This document shows positions 1 to 5,973 of a DNA stretch of 28,329 bases, one piece after another. The notes beneath the pieces are model-generated. The model was not told the DNA's origin. It saw nothing but the letters and a program-made list of their open reading frames with translations, and did not search any database. Origin of the DNA: Casp-actino8 sp964614655 (lineage in GTDB: Bacteria > Actinomycetota > Acidimicrobiia > Acidimicrobiales > Ilumatobacteraceae). The stretch covers positions 1 to 28,329 of the forward strand of contig CAZTPF010000027.1 of the NCBI GenBank assembly GCA_964614655.1, given 5' to 3'. The position numbers were made by a program, and so were the translations under genes. The first letter of the stretch is position 1, and every line of letters begins with the position of its first letter.

Positions 1-746
1 AGGTCGGTGCCGAATGCCGTGAGAATGGCGAGATACATGAGGCCGGTGGCCGCCATGACCGCCGAGTACGAACGCTCTTTCAAGGCGCGTTGCGTGACGA
101 CGGTGAGCACTCCGGTGGTCACCGCACAGGCCGCCCAGAACCAGCCGAGCTGGCCGCCCCAGCCGTCGTCGACCGAACCCGAGAACACGCTGAACATCCC
201 GGTGGGAAGCAGCATCACCAAAACTTCGAGCGGCCAGATCACGAGGAATGCGGCGACGATCTCGTTGATGTGACGTCGCGGTAATCCGGGCTGCACGAGA
301 TACCAGTGACCGAGAAGCATCGCGTCGGTCACGAAACCGAGGAACGCCGCGCCCACCAGCAGCCGAACGACCGCCACCAGATCGTTGCCTCCGGCGTCGA
401 CACCAGCCGCCACCAACGCGACGACGCCGACGACGGCCGGTACGAGATCGAGACGCGGATCGAAAGCGCCTTGGTCGACGTTGCGTCGCCGGCGAACACT
501 CGACACGAGCGCGACGACGATGGCGAACGTCACGGCCACAGCGGCGGCGTCACGCACCCGCGCGGCCGCTCCCCCGTCGGACGAGAGACCGATCACCGCA
601 CCCGCACCGGCGAGCAGACCGAAGATGATGCGCAGCAACCATCCGTAGCCGACCCCGACCTCGCGCTGGCGGGTCGTGAACCAGGCGCCGGCCATACCGC
701 CCACGGCCCACTGCACGAGGAACGAGGCCGCGTCGAGTTCGATCAC
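1..746 (-). CDS. Multi-pass membrane protein of unknown function (3' end outside window)
   Basis: Reading the minus strand from a GTG at 746 gives 248 residues with no stop before the window edge, so the C-terminus is missing. I count about seven hydrophobic segments, joined by short loops rich in Arg (an RRRR stretch near residue 83) or Asp/Gly. A GHWYLVQPGL stretch near residue 155 and the following RRHINE are the most distinctive polar/aromatic patches and could be a signature; I do not recognise the family. The start is supported by TAGCGT (complement of 753-758) exactly 6 nt upstream of the GTG, a leaderless layout. The gene diverges from the lipoprotein at 804 with 57 bp between starts. 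Plus-strand open frames over this region are Arg/His-rich shadows. Membrane location is confident; function is unknown. Confidence 0.75.
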   Translation of the reverse strand, partial: MIELDAASFLVQWAVGGMAGAWFTTRQREVGVGYGWLLRIIFGLLAGAGAVIGLSSDGGAAARVRDAAAVAVTFAIVVALVSSVRRRRNVDQGAFDPRLDLVPAVVGVVALVAAGVDAGGNDLVAVVRLLVGAAFLGFVTDAMLLGHWYLVQPGLPRRHINEIVAAFLVIWPLEVLVMLLPTGMFSVFSGSVDDGWGGQLGWFWAACAVTTGVLTVVTQRALKERSYSAVMAATGLMYLAILTAFGTD

Positions 747-752
747 GCCGAC

Positions 753-758
753 ACGCTA
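753..758 (-). promoter_or_regulatory. -10 element (TAGCGT) of leaderless membrane-protein gene
   Basis: On the minus strand TAGCGT is followed by 6 nt (gtcggc) and then the GTG at 746. There is no room for a ribosome binding site. The same hexamer and almost the same spacer occur upstream of the LCP gene starting at 25332. Confidence 0.55.
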
Positions 759-791
759 CGCAGTTCACCGGCTCCCGGCGCGACCGGCCCG

Positions 792-797
792 TAGGCT
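792..797 (+). promoter_or_regulatory. -10 element (TAGGCT) of leaderless lipoprotein gene
   Basis: TAGGCT fits TANNNT and is followed by exactly 6 nt (gagcga) before the GTG at 804, so transcription should begin at or next to the start codon. No Shine-Dalgarno sequence is visible. Confidence 0.55.
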
Positions 798-803
798 GAG
801 CGA

Positions 804-1460
804 GTGACACGAAACCTGCGCCGAGCCGTTCTCGTCGGCGCGTCACTTCTGCTGGCCGGGTGCGTGACCGGTGAACGTCCTCGCCTCATGACCGACGAAA
901 CCCTTCCGCCGGTCGACGATTCGGCCATCTCGACCGTCATCGACGTGCTCACCTCGCCTCCCGACGGGTCGGCATTCACGGTCGTGTATCGCATCACCAC
1001 CAAGTTCGGCGGCCAGACCACCGACGGATCGATCGTGATCGACCCGCTGAACGGCACGAGCGTGCAGATCGCCGACACGCGCTACGTCACACGACTCGAC
1101 GGATCGACGGTCACCTGCTCGACGGTCACCGATACGTGCGTTCCGGGAGTCGACGAGACCCGCGTGGCCGATCGCATGCTGAATTCACGCATCTTCCGCG
1201 AGGCCATCGTCGACCGTCTGCGCCAGGACGCCAACGTGGCGGTGGGCGACTCCACACTCGAACGCCGCAGCATCGCCGATCGCCCGGCATCGTGTGCGCG
1301 GGTACCGGTGGTCGACGGTTCCGGATTCACGCAACAGAAGTCGTACTGCGCGTTCGACGGATTGGGTGTGTTGGCCTCGTTCGACGGCGCCGATCTGTTC
1401 ATCGACACCGAGCGGGTTCTGCCGACGGCCGATCCGGCCGTGTTCTCGACCGCTCCCTGA
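804..1460 (+). CDS. Putative lipoprotein, function unknown
   Basis: A 218-residue protein with a type II signal peptide: basic n-region (TRNLRR), hydrophobic core, and a lipobox LLAGC with the lipidated Cys at residue 20. The mature part should be anchored to the outer face of the membrane. Its body resembles small actinobacterial lipoproteins: a beta-rich region around residues 60-115 and a few Cys residues that could form disulfides (TVTCSTVTDTC near 103-112, plus CARV and YCAF further on). I do not recognise a named family. The GTG start is chosen because of the -10 box 6 nt upstream and because it gives a well-formed signal peptide. The gene converges on the NlpC/P60 gene, with 17 bp between stops. 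Confidence 0.75.
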   Translation: MTRNLRRAVLVGASLLLAGCVTGERPRLMTDETLPPVDDSAISTVIDVLTSPPDGSAFTVVYRITTKFGGQTTDGSIVIDPLNGTSVQIADTRYVTRLDGSTVTCSTVTDTCVPGVDETRVADRMLNSRIFREAIVDRLRQDANVAVGDSTLERRSIADRPASCARVPVVDGSGFTQQKSYCAFDGLGVLASFDGADLFIDTERVLPTADPAVFSTAP

Positions 1461-1480
1461 CGCCGACCCTCGGCGAGTCA
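1458..1480. terminator. Possible bidirectional terminator hairpin between convergent genes
   Basis: CGCCGA (1461-1466), CCC loop, TCGGCG (1470-1475) is a perfect 6-bp stem filling the gap between two convergent genes. It can be extended, with a 2-nt bulge, by pairing the two stop codons (TGA at 1458-1460 with TCA at 1478-1480). There is no U tract on either strand, so termination is plausible but not demonstrated. Confidence 0.4.
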
Positions 1481-2092
1481 GCTCGGATCGAAGAACTTGC
1501 TGCGACCCAGCGAACGGTCGGACAGGTGCCGAACCTCGACCACTCCACCCGGACGTGGCGAGTGCACGATTGCGCCGTCGACACCGAGCCACATCATCAC
1601 GTGACCCGGGTAGCGCAGGAGATCGCCGGCCTGCGCGGTTTCCGGCGTGCGCGCATCACCGGCCCGCCACTGCAACGTGGAGTTGCGAGGCAACACGTGA
1701 CCAGCCTGCGACCACGCCCAACCGGTGAGCCCCGAGCAGTCGAAGGCCACCCCGGGCTGACTGGCCCGGCGCTTGTACGGGGTTCCGAGTTGCGACAGGG
1801 CCGCCATGAGCGCGATCTGATGATCGGCGTCGGCACGACTCCACGCTGATTCGAGAAGTACCGGGTCGAGTTCGAGGACTCTCGCCACATCGGCGGCCAC
1901 TCGCGCCCGCCAGGCCACGAACGAGGCTGACTCGATACTGGATCGTGGGATGTTCTGCCGCTCGACCTGGGCGAGCCACAACGCTCCCCCGGCGAATTGC
2001 GCGATCTGCTCGGACACCACTTCGGGCCGGGCTTCGATGCGAACCGGCGCCGCCGACAGGCTGGCCGGCGCCACGAGGGCCCCGAGACTCAC
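1478..2092 (-). CDS. NlpC/P60 family cell-wall peptidase (secreted)
   Basis: C-terminal NlpC/P60 cysteine peptidase domain. Numbered from GTG 2092, AFDCSGLTGWAW carries the catalytic Cys (119), PGHVMMWLG the catalytic His (164), and AIVHSPRPG a third polar residue (His 177). AGDLLRYPGHV is the usual second family motif. Enzymes of this family cut peptidoglycan stem peptides outside the membrane. The coordinates use the first canonical codon, GTG 2092, but that start leaves half a signal peptide. The in-frame codons upstream encode a basic, His-rich n-region (RHHRHHRSTR) followed by LVLIAGVV, which completes a good Sec signal ending near ASLSA-AP. The reading frame is open back to a TAG just before 2151, and an ATC at 2146-2144 sits 6 nt after a TAGGGT -10 box. 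I therefore suspect the real start is AUC at 2146 (222 residues). Confidence 0.85.
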   Translation of the reverse strand: MSLGALVAPASLSAAPVRIEARPEVVSEQIAQFAGGALWLAQVERQNIPRSSIESASFVAWRARVAADVARVLELDPVLLESAWSRADADHQIALMAALSQLGTPYKRRASQPGVAFDCSGLTGWAWSQAGHVLPRNSTLQWRAGDARTPETAQAGDLLRYPGHVMMWLGVDGAIVHSPRPGGVVEVRHLSDRSLGRSKFFDPS

Positions 2093-2152
2093 GACTCCGG
2101 CGATGAGAACCAGCCGGGTCGACCGATGATGACGGTGATGACGGATTTCGTC

Positions 2153-2158
2153 ACCCTA
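2153..2158 (-). promoter_or_regulatory. Candidate -10 element (TAGGGT) for the NlpC/P60 gene
   Basis: The minus strand reads TAGGGT, then gacgaa (6 nt), then ATC at 2146-2144 in frame with the peptidase. The layout matches the other leaderless starts in the window except that the start codon would be ATC. No TTGACA-like -35 is evident. Confidence 0.45.
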
Positions 2159-2256
2159 TTGCAACACTTTCGTAATGATCCAGTCGCGACCTGGTCTCGG
2201 ACGAGCGTCACATGTAGGACGGACACACATTCCTCGCAAAAGTCCTGGGTACACGG

Positions 2257-2262
2257 CATGAT
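2257..2262 (+). promoter_or_regulatory. Weak -10 candidate (CATGAT) for the MocA-like operon
   Basis: CATGAT keeps the conserved A at position 2 and T at position 6 and stands exactly 6 nt (gacccc) before the ATG at 2269. No Shine-Dalgarno sequence precedes this first gene of a five-gene run. The hexamer lacks the first T, so the call is tentative. Confidence 0.35.
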
Positions 2263-2268
2263 GACCCC

Positions 2269-2832
2269 ATGGCGACTGTGGCGGTTGTACTGGCAGCCGG
2301 AGCCGGGTCCCGCTTCCAGGGCGACACCCACAAGCTTCTGGCGCCCTTTCGCTCCACCACCGTGATCGATGTGGTTCTCGACAACGTCGAACGCGCCGGC
2401 TTCGAGCGGGTCATCGTCGTCACTGGGGCCGCCGACATTCCGAGCGAACTTCTCGATCGACCCGGATTCCAGGTCGTGCCCAACCCCCGTTGGGCCGAGG
2501 GACAGGCCACCTCGCTGCAAGCCGGTCTCGCGGCCGCCAAGGCTCTCGGCGCCGACGCGGTGGTGGTGGGTCTCGGCGATCAACCACTCGTGACCACCGA
2601 ATGTTGGCAGCGCGTCGCGGCAGGTCGATCCCCCATCACCGTGGCCACCTACGACGGTCAACGCGGCAATCCCGTTCGACTCGAAAGTTCGGTGTGGCAC
2701 ATGCTTCCGACCGACGGCGACGTGGGCGCACGACACGTGCTCGGCCAGTACCCCGAATTGATTTCGGAAGTAGCCTGCGAGGGTTCGAGCGCCGATATCG
2801 ACACCCAGGAGGACCTCGATCAATGGAACTGA
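2269..2832 (+). CDS. MocA/MobA-like nucleotidyltransferase (NTP_transf_3)
   Basis: 187 residues. The N-terminal VLAAGAGSRFQGDTHKLL is the nucleotide-binding signature of the molybdenum cofactor cytidylyltransferase/MobA group (LAAGxSxRxG...K). VVVGLGDQPLV holds the Asp of the metal/substrate site. Members transfer CMP or GMP to molybdopterin, and MocA-type proteins serve xanthine dehydrogenase and CO dehydrogenase enzymes. The next gene is CoxG-like, as in many aerobic CO-dehydrogenase-type clusters, which supports a MocA-like rather than sugar-nucleotide role. No molybdoenzyme subunit lies in this window, so the client is unknown. It overlaps the CoxG gene by 10 bp. Cytoplasmic. Family is confident; substrate is inferred. 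Confidence 0.8.
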   Translation: MATVAVVLAAGAGSRFQGDTHKLLAPFRSTTVIDVVLDNVERAGFERVIVVTGAADIPSELLDRPGFQVVPNPRWAEGQATSLQAGLAAAKALGADAVVVGLGDQPLVTTECWQRVAAGRSPITVATYDGQRGNPVRLESSVWHMLPTDGDVGARHVLGQYPELISEVACEGSSADIDTQEDLDQWN

Positions 2833-3488
2833 ACCATTCGTTCACCGTGAACCAGCCGATCGCCGAAACCTGGCAGATTCTCACCGACCTCGAGCGCATC
2901 GCTCCGTGTCTCCCTGGCGCTCAACTCCAAGAAGTCCACGGCGAGGTCTACAAGGGTGTCGTCAAGATCAAGGTGGGCCCGATCACCGCGCAGTTCAAGG
3001 GTGATGCCCAGTTCGAAGAGCGCAACGACACCGACTTCAAGGCGGTCCTGAAGGCTTCGGGTCGCGACACCGGCGGCAAGGGCAATGCCTCGGCCACGAT
3101 CACCGCTCAGCTCACACCGGTCGACGCCACGTCCACCACGTGCAATCTGCTCACCGATCTGTCGATCACCGGCAAGGTGGCCCAGTTCGGTCGCGGTGCT
3201 CTCGCCGATGTGAGCGAGAAGCTCCTCGCCCAGTTCTCCGACAACTTGAACGAACTCATCAAGACCGAAGGTGCTGCACCGGCTCCGGCCGCCGAGCCGG
3301 CGCCCGCTCCCGCCGCCGACGCCTCGGGTCAGCCGCAGATTCGCAAGATCGAAGGTCCGGCCGCCGAGCCGCTCGATCTTGGCAACGTGGCCGGTGGTGC
3401 CGTCATGAAGCGAGTTCTTCCGTTGCTGGCCGGCCTGGCCGCCGCCCTTCTCTTCGTTCGCCGTCTGTTCCGCCGCAACAAGAGTTGA
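2823..3488 (+). CDS. CoxG-like SRPBCC protein with C-terminal membrane anchor
   Basis: 221 residues. Residues 1-145 form an SRPBCC/CoxG domain: NHSFTVNQPIAETWQIL and CLPGAQL are the typical opening, followed by VKIKVGPITAQFKG and later GKVAQFGRGALADVSEKLLAQF. A low-complexity Ala/Pro linker (about 150-170) leads to a C-terminal helix, VLPLLAGLAAALLFVRRLF, with a basic tail, so the domain should be held at the cytoplasmic face of the membrane. CoxG proteins help recruit CO dehydrogenase to the membrane, and some paralogues of this type belong to other molybdoenzyme clusters. ATG 2823 is the only start giving the canonical N-terminus. Its stop overlaps the DUF501 start by 4 nt. Confidence 0.85.
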   Translation: MELNHSFTVNQPIAETWQILTDLERIAPCLPGAQLQEVHGEVYKGVVKIKVGPITAQFKGDAQFEERNDTDFKAVLKASGRDTGGKGNASATITAQLTPVDATSTTCNLLTDLSITGKVAQFGRGALADVSEKLLAQFSDNLNELIKTEGAAPAPAAEPAPAPAADASGQPQIRKIEGPAAEPLDLGNVAGGAVMKRVLPLLAGLAAALLFVRRLFRRNKS

Positions 3489-3937
3489 ACGATCACGACC
3501 GGGTGCGTGCGCTGCTCGGCCGTGAGCCGAGTGGACGCTTCACCGTGGTGGTGCGCGACGCCGACGGGGATCCGGTGGTCATCCGCAACGAACCGTTCCT
3601 GCACGACGGCACACCCATGCCCACGCTGTACTGGCTGTGCGGCGAGGAGGAGTACGTGGCCGTCAGTCGACTCGAAGCCGACGGTGCCGTAGATCGAGCC
3701 GAGGCCGAAGTCGACTCCGACGAACTCGCCGATGCCCATCGTCGCTACGCCGCCGAACGAGACGCCCTGATCCCCGCCGATCACGTGGGCCCCCGGCCGT
3801 CGGGCGGTGTGGCCGGCACACGTACCGGAGTGAAGTGTCTGCACGCGCACTACGCCTGGTTTCTGGCCGGTGGTGACGATCCGGTCGGTCGTTGGGTGCA
3901 GAACCGGCTCGACGAGAAGGTTGCGGGCCCGACATGA
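3485..3937 (+). CDS. DUF501 family protein
   Basis: 150 residues matching the actinobacterial DUF501 family: LLGREPSGRFTVVVRDADG at the start, then PMPTLYWLCG and, near the C-terminus, RTGVKCLHAHYAWFLAGGDDPVGRWVQ. The conserved Cys/His pattern (KCLHAHYAWFLA) suggests metal or substrate binding, but no biochemical role is established that I know of. The TTG at 3485 overlaps the CoxG stop as TTGA; a GTG at 3503 is the alternative start. The 3' end overlaps ppx as ATGA. DUF501 next to a Ppx/GppA phosphatase is a recurrent actinobacterial arrangement, often downstream of eno and ftsB, so the two may be functionally linked. Confidence 0.85.
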   Translation: MNDHDRVRALLGREPSGRFTVVVRDADGDPVVIRNEPFLHDGTPMPTLYWLCGEEEYVAVSRLEADGAVDRAEAEVDSDELADAHRRYAAERDALIPADHVGPRPSGGVAGTRTGVKCLHAHYAWFLAGGDDPVGRWVQNRLDEKVAGPT

Positions 3938-4875
3938 CTCGACACGTGGCCGCTGTCGACATCGGTACCAACTCCACCAATCTGCTCGTGTGCGACGCCG
4001 ACGGTGTAGTGCTCGAACGGCACGTCAACATCACGCGACTCGGCCGAGGGGTCGACGCGTCCGGACGTCTCGACCCCGACGCCGTGGAGCGCACGTGCCA
4101 GGTGCTCCGCCAGTACTCCGACCTGCTCACCCGACACGATGTCGACGCGTCTCACGACCTGCGCGTCGTGACCACGAGCGCGGCCCGAGACGCGAGCAAT
4201 CGCGACGAGTTCTTCTCGGCGGTGCACGAAGCGATCGGCCGGGTTCCCGACGTCTTGTCGGGAGACGACGAAGGTCGGCTCGCCCACCGCGGCGCGCTCT
4301 CCGGACTCGACGCCGGCGGCGGTTGGCACGTCCTCGTCGACATCGGCGGCGGATCGACCGAACTGGTGCTCGGAGAGTCGACCGCATCGGGCCCGACCGT
4401 GCGCGCCGTCCGCAGTCTCGACGTCGGTGCCGTCCGACTGACCGAACGTCATCTGCTCGGCGACCCGCCCCGACCCGAAGAACTCACCAACGCCATCGGC
4501 GACGCCTACGACCTCATCGACGACGCTCTGCGCGACGTCCCCGACATGAAGTTGGCTTCTCGCTTGATCGGGTCGGCCGGCACCATCGTCACTGCGGCAG
4601 CCGTCGAAATTGGCCAGCGGGTCGTCGATCCGGAAGCCCTGCACGGATTCGTCCTCGAACGCGACGCCGTCGAGGACGTCTTTCGCACCCTCGCCACCGA
4701 ATCGGTGGCCGACCGTGTGCACAACCCGGGCCTGCCGGCCGATCGAGCCGACGTGATCGTGGGCGGCTTGTGCGTCCTCGTGGCGGTGATGCGACGCTGG
4801 GACGCACGCGACATCCTGGTGTCTGCACACAACATCATGGACGGCATCTGTGCTGAACTGCTGGAGACGCCATGA
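3934..4875 (+). CDS. Ppx/GppA family phosphatase (exopolyphosphatase-like)
   Basis: 313 residues, the single-domain actinobacterial length; the C-terminal HD-like domains of E. coli Ppx are absent. AAVDIGTNSTNLLV near residue 6 is the first phosphate-binding motif of the ASKHA fold. WHVLVDIGGGSTELVLG near residue 131 is the second, and RLIGSAGTIVTAAAVEIG the third region. Family members remove terminal phosphate from polyphosphate or convert pppGpp to ppGpp; which applies here cannot be read from sequence. ATG 3934 was chosen over an upstream in-frame ATG at 3892 because it gives the family N-terminus and an ATGA overlap with DUF501. Cytoplasmic and translationally coupled to both neighbours. 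Confidence 0.9.
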   Translation: MTRHVAAVDIGTNSTNLLVCDADGVVLERHVNITRLGRGVDASGRLDPDAVERTCQVLRQYSDLLTRHDVDASHDLRVVTTSAARDASNRDEFFSAVHEAIGRVPDVLSGDDEGRLAHRGALSGLDAGGGWHVLVDIGGGSTELVLGESTASGPTVRAVRSLDVGAVRLTERHLLGDPPRPEELTNAIGDAYDLIDDALRDVPDMKLASRLIGSAGTIVTAAAVEIGQRVVDPEALHGFVLERDAVEDVFRTLATESVADRVHNPGLPADRADVIVGGLCVLVAVMRRWDARDILVSAHNIMDGICAELLETP

Positions 4876-5507
4876 CTCGCTTCCGCACACCCGATTCGCA
4901 CCCGGCCCGCACCTCGTCGGGCCTGCGCCTCTACGGACGGCGGGTCCTCTTGCGTCCGCTCGTACCCCCCGACTTCGAGTCGTGGAAGGAAGTGCGTCAG
5001 CGCAACCACGACTGGCTCACGGTGTGGGAACCGCAGCGCTCCCCGCACGCCCCCGATCCCACCACCGACCGGGATGCGTTCAGTTCACGGTGCGGCCAAC
5101 GCGACCGTGATCGCCAGTCGGGTGTGGGATATGCGTTCGGGCTGTTCGTCGAGCAGACCCTGGCCGGCGAGATCAACCTCAACAACGTGGTGCGGGGCGC
5201 ACTGCAAACCGGCACCGTCGGCTACTGGATCGACCAGGCCAAGGCCGGACAGGCCTACGTCGCCGAGGGCGTGGTGGTCGTGTTGCGCTACGCCTTCGAA
5301 GAACTCGGACTGCATCGCGTCGAGATCTGCATCGTGCCGCGCAACCACAACAGCCGTCGTGTGATGGAGAAGCTCGCCATTCGCGACGAAGGCACCGCCC
5401 AACGCTTCCTCGAGATCAACGGCGTGTGGGAAGACCACGTCCGCTACGGCATCACCGTCGAGGAATGGCAGGCGCGACGCGACGAGTTCGTGTCGACCTG
5501 GCTCTGA
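4872..5507 (+). CDS. GNAT N-acetyltransferase, RimJ/RimL type
   Basis: 211 residues. RLYGRRVLLRPLVPPDFESW is the usual opening of RimJ/RimL-type acetyltransferases. The acetyl-CoA region includes VGYWIDQAKAGQAYVAEGVV, and LGLHRVEICIVPRNHNSRRVMEKL is the classic motif A/B end, followed by the family's closing W-x-D-H-V-R-Y-G pattern. Relatives acetylate protein N-termini such as ribosomal protein S5 or L12, or small molecules; the substrate here is not predictable. It overlaps ppx as ATGA, making it the last gene of the five-gene run. A convergent hairpin follows the stop. Confidence 0.85.
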   Translation: MTRFRTPDSHPARTSSGLRLYGRRVLLRPLVPPDFESWKEVRQRNHDWLTVWEPQRSPHAPDPTTDRDAFSSRCGQRDRDRQSGVGYAFGLFVEQTLAGEINLNNVVRGALQTGTVGYWIDQAKAGQAYVAEGVVVVLRYAFEELGLHRVEICIVPRNHNSRRVMEKLAIRDEGTAQRFLEINGVWEDHVRYGITVEEWQARRDEFVSTWL

Positions 5508-5508
5508 A

Positions 5509-5536
5509 CGACTGGCCCGAACGAATCGGGTCGTCG
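5509..5536. terminator. Possible bidirectional terminator hairpin
   Basis: Between the convergent GNAT gene and the small basic protein gene. CCCGA (5516-5520), loop acgaa, TCGGG (5526-5530) forms the inner stem. CGAC (5509-5512) with GTCG (5533-5536) adds an outer stem across a small internal loop. It lacks a U run. It is the only structure in the 31-bp gap. Confidence 0.4.
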
Positions 5537-5538
5537 AC

Positions 5539-5859
5539 TCAGGCCGAGTCGGCCAGCCGCCGGTACGCGGCGTTCTTCTGTTGACGCACGAGGGTGCGGC
5601 GCTTCCACTCCTTGCGCTTCCAGTGGCGCAGGCGACGAGTGCCGTTCACCTTCTTCAACGCTTTCTCGGCGTCGTGATGGTGCATCGGTTTCCACGCCGC
5701 CCCGGGCTCGACCACGTCGTCGGGTTCGACCCCGTGACTCACCTGGTCGGCCAGCAGATGGAGCTCGCTCTTCACGCGGTGGCGTTCCGCGTGGGCGTGG
5801 GCCCGCTGTTCGGCACGCGGGAGCGGTACTGCCTCCTCGGTGCGATGACGCTTGCTCAT
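5539..5859 (-). CDS. Small basic His-rich protein, unknown function
   Basis: 106 residues, very rich in Arg, Lys and His, with no membrane segment. The N-terminal half is a probable charged helix (EQRAHAHAERHRVKSELHLL). The C-terminal half is strongly basic (RRLRHWKRKEWKRRTLVRQQ), as in proteins that bind RNA, ribosomes or DNA. I do not recognise the family. The start at 5859 is chosen because AAAGGGGGA lies 4 nt upstream, one of only three strong Shine-Dalgarno sequences in the window; an upstream in-frame extension to 5940 would run through the promoter. It has a canonical promoter (TTGACA/TACGGT), unlike its neighbours, which suggests strong or specially regulated expression. Converges on the GNAT gene. 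Existence likely, role unknown. Confidence 0.7.
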   Translation of the reverse strand: MSKRHRTEEAVPLPRAEQRAHAHAERHRVKSELHLLADQVSHGVEPDDVVEPGAAWKPMHHHDAEKALKKVNGTRRLRHWKRKEWKRRTLVRQQKNAAYRRLADSA

Positions 5860-5863
5860 CGGT

Positions 5864-5871
5864 CCCCCTTT
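5864..5871 (-). promoter_or_regulatory. Strong Shine-Dalgarno sequence of the small basic protein gene
   Basis: The minus strand reads AAAGGGGGACCG directly before the ATG at 5859. This purine run decides the start and contrasts with the absence of such sites at most other operon heads in the window. Confidence 0.6.
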
Positions 5872-5904
5872 CACAGGTTCCGTTGAAAAGCCTCCCCTTG
5901 TGAA
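5870..5904 (-). promoter_or_regulatory. Leader hairpin abutting the ribosome binding site
   Basis: In the minus-strand leader, TTCACA-a-GG (complement of 5896-5904) can pair with CC-TGTGAA (complement of 5870-5877), with one bulged base. The 3' arm touches the Shine-Dalgarno sequence, so the structure could modulate ribosome access. No known riboswitch class is recognised. Confidence 0.3.
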
Positions 5905-5906
5905 GA

Positions 5907-5934
5907 ACCGTACTCCTCTGGATTTGCGTGTCAA
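5907..5934 (-). promoter_or_regulatory. Canonical sigma70-type promoter (TTGACA - 16 bp - TACGGT)
   Basis: The minus strand carries a perfect TTGACA -35 (complement of 5929-5934), a 16-bp spacer and TACGGT (complement of 5907-5912). This is the best -35/-10 pair in the window. It would give a leader of about 40 nt before the small basic protein gene. Confidence 0.6.
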
Positions 5935-5973
5935 GACCATTCGACGGGGTCGTCGGTCCCGATTTCGTCGCGA

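Noticed and set aside
306..794. Plus-strand open frames at the left edge
   Set aside because: Shadows of the GTG-started minus-strand membrane protein, whose frame is rich in hydrophobic segments.
2093..2268. Possible c-di-AMP (ydaO-type) riboswitch upstream of the NlpC/P60 gene
   Set aside because: Such riboswitches often precede these peptidases, but I could not find the conserved core, and the leaderless -10 at 2153-2158 would leave no leader.
3870..4856. 328-residue plus-strand open frame overlapping ppx
   Set aside because: Extremely Arg-rich, no domain; it is the alternate frame of the ppx gene, which has full family motifs.
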